Source of the DNA: Aristolochia californica
Taxonomy: Eukaryota; Streptophyta; Magnoliopsida; Piperales; Aristolochiaceae
Assembly (NCBI GenBank): GCA_029961685.1
Contig: JARWKL010000007.1
Coordinates: forward strand, 20,221,013-20,285,012
Length of the DNA: 64,000 nucleotides
Direction: 5' to 3'
The translations under genes were made by a program, and so were the position numbers. Under the pieces are notes generated by a model that worked only from the letters and a program-made list of their open reading frames with translations, did not search any database and was not told where the DNA came from. This document shows, piece by piece, positions 62,566 through 64,000 of this stretch (positions are counted from its first letter, which is position 1; every line of letters begins with the position of its first letter).

Positions 62566-64000
62566 TAGCTCAACTTTTTGAATATGGGCAAAATAATGGC
62601 TTGTTTGACTCGAGCAAATATCCCACCGCACGTTCACTTGAGAATTTAATGAGCATTTGTTATTCTTTTTAAAAGCTTTGGATCCATAGGTCATTTGAAT
62701 CTTTAACATGTTTCTGGCATGCATATCCATTTTTAAACTATGTGTAGAAAGAATCTCCTTCATGTAAAATTCCAAGATATTAGTTTTGGACTAGTGGAAT
62801 TTCCCAAACTTGGATAACAAAACTTTTGTGTTCATTTTTGGTGTGTGAATAAATTTTCTTCATTTAATTTTTTTATTGTTTTAAACTTTTTCCGTACATC
62901 AACAATGAAATTTTCATTTTGCTGTTATCTATTTGCCTTTTTTGTTTATGAGATGAAGGGAGAGCGAAAAACTCGAAGTTTTTATTTAAGAAAAATGTGT
63001 ACATCTAAAAAGGAAATGCACAATGCACTTATGTAGAGTGAGATAATTCCAAAGTGTGTCTGTAATTTTTAGGGATTGTAAGCACCTTTTCGTTTTTATA
63101 TCTCCGGTTTTGCAATCGTCGGGAAAAATGGGTTGCGGAGGATTTTTAACTCAGTGTTGAATTGCAATCCATAAGTCATTTCATACAAAAATATAGCCTG
63201 TTACGCATGATAAATCACATTACAATCATCTATGATTAATTATGTCAGTTTTTTCCAAATGGGTAAAATAATGGCATGTTTGACTCGGGTAAATATCCCA
63301 CGCCAAGTTCACTTGAGAATTTAATGAGCATTTTTTATTCTCTTTAAAAGCTTTGCATCCATAGCTCATTTGCATCTTTAACATGTTTCAAACAAGCATA
63401 TCCATTTTTAAAACATGCATGGACGAAATCTCTTTCTTGCAAAATTCCAAGCTATTAGGGTTAAACTAGTGGAATTTCCAAAAATTGGATAACAAAACTT
63501 TTGTGTTCATTTTTTGTTGGGTGAATAAATTTTCTTTATTTATATTTGTTATTGTTTTAAATTTTTTCCATACATCAACTATAAAATTTTCATTTTTTTG
63601 TAAGCTTTTTTCCTTGTTTTTTTTCGGGATGAAGGGAGAGCGAAGAGTCAAAGTTTTGATTTAAGAAAAAAGTGTATATCTAAAATGGAAAATAAAAATG
63701 CACAATTGTAGGGAGAGATAATTCCAAAGAGTGTCTATAATTTTTAGGGATTGTAAGCTTTTTTTAGTTTTTATATCTTAGGTTTTGCAATCATCGGGAA
63801 AAATTGGTGGTCGAGGATTTTTAACTGAGTGTTGAATTGCAATCCATAAGTCATTTCATACAAAAATATAAGCCCATTACGCATGATAAATCACTTTACA
63901 ATCATCTATGTTTGTTTGATCAAATTTTTGAAAATGGGCAAAATAATGACTTGTTAGACTCGGGTAAATATCCCACTGCACGTTCACTTGAGAATTTAAT

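Larger units (their letters stand above)
62343..63017. repeat. exemplar satellite monomer, type C (675 bp)
   Basis: Type C marks: head with GTCTGTATGTTTTAG and the G-rich GGGAAACGGGGGAGGCGGG, TTGACTTCAAATCC in place of TTGAATTGCAATCC, then GTTAGCTCAACTTTTTGAAT, AATGGCTTGTTTGACTC, TTTCTGGCATGC, AGATATTAGTTTTGGACTAG and GAGCGAAAAACTCGAAG. With the preceding A and B it makes one HOR, 60995-63017 (2023 bp). Confidence 0.88.
8247..64000. repeat. satellite array: ~673-bp monomers in A-B-C higher-order repeats of ~2.02 kb
   Basis: Every monomer carries an anchor close to TTACGCATGA followed by AAATCAC. Anchor starts: 8434 9106 9776 10451 11128 11802 12477 13151 13827 14502 15175 15849 16523 17197 17839 18514 19188 19863 20537 21188 21860 22559 23234 23909 24942 25617 26292 26967 27653 28322 28996 29671 30383 31164 31840 32502 33160 33834 34511 35185 36222 36896 37557 38231 38905 39576 40247 40903 41577 42250 42925 43588 44262 44936 45611 46285 46960 47635 48308 48983 49658 50332 51006 51681 52357 53030 53706 54380 55054 55796 56469 57143 57816 58489 59162 59836 60504 61178 61852 62527 63201 63877. 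Monomers are AT-rich and all in one orientation. Same-type copies differ by roughly 5% in a 200-bp piece compared by eye; B and C differ by roughly 10% there and more elsewhere. The array runs off the right edge. No gene is supported within it. Confidence 0.95.
56960..64000. repeat. satellite block: regular A B C x3, then A and a partial B
   Basis: Cleanest HOR region. Anchors 57143-63877 follow A-B-C without a break; A-to-A distances are 2019, 2016 and 2023 bp. It continues beyond the right edge. Confidence 0.9.

Noticed and set aside
8434..63651. Dozens of 60-126 aa open frames in the satellite (both strands) as possible genes
   Set aside because: They recur at the monomer period, break at random in individual copies, match no family I know, and the A type lacks the minus-strand frame. 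They are translations of the repeat.
8247..64000. CRISPR-like array
   Set aside because: There are no short repeats with unique spacers; whole 673-bp units are tandem and the context is a plant retrotransposon.
8247..64000. Telomeric repeats, rDNA or tRNA genes within the array
   Set aside because: None was seen on either strand while reading the array; all sequence is explained by the satellite.

Overview
The window looks like plant nuclear DNA, probably pericentromeric or centromeric heterochromatin. It contains no host gene I can support. The evidence is a decayed Ty3/gypsy LTR retrotransposon of Athila-like type on the left, followed without a break by a large AT-rich tandem satellite array that continues past the right edge. 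I cannot name the species from the sequence.

Region 1 (1-8246) is the 3' part of one LTR retrotransposon on the + strand. The window opens inside gag. It then shows protease, reverse transcriptase, RNase H and integrase in the order typical of Ty3/gypsy, about 1.65 kb of non-coding DNA, a polypurine tract and one LTR of about 1.59 kb. The coding region is dead: three in-frame stops and four frameshifts break gag-pol. The 5' LTR, primer binding site and start of gag lie outside the window. The LTR carries a GC-rich UTR-like block and two ~100-bp direct repeats that each hold a hairpin.

Region 2 (8247-64000) is one satellite family with a monomer of about 673 bp. Three diverged monomer types (A, B, C) normally follow one another as A-B-C, giving a higher-order repeat (HOR) of about 2.02 kb. 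I located 82 monomers by a conserved anchor (TTACGCATGA or close variants, about 183 bp into the monomer) plus two truncated ones. The type order by anchor, left to right, is: C A B C C B C B C A A B C A B/C A(c) B C A B C/B A B C [A cut] B C A B C/B A B C B B C A A B C A [B cut] C A A A/B C/B C A B C A B C A B C A B C A B B/C A B C/B C/B C A B C A B/C A B C A B C A B C A B. The most regular stretches are about 38.7-49.5 kb and 57-64 kb. The first 38 kb is heavily rearranged: hybrids, truncated monomers, conversion patches and multi-kilobase internal duplications.

The retrotransposon's right end abuts the satellite at an ordinary internal point of the repeat, so it most likely inserted into the array. 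The many 60-82 aa open frames in the array are translations of the repeat and are not treated as genes. The best candidate for something undescribed is the trimeric 673-bp satellite itself, together with its visible record of unequal exchange and its conserved dyad and G-rich motifs.
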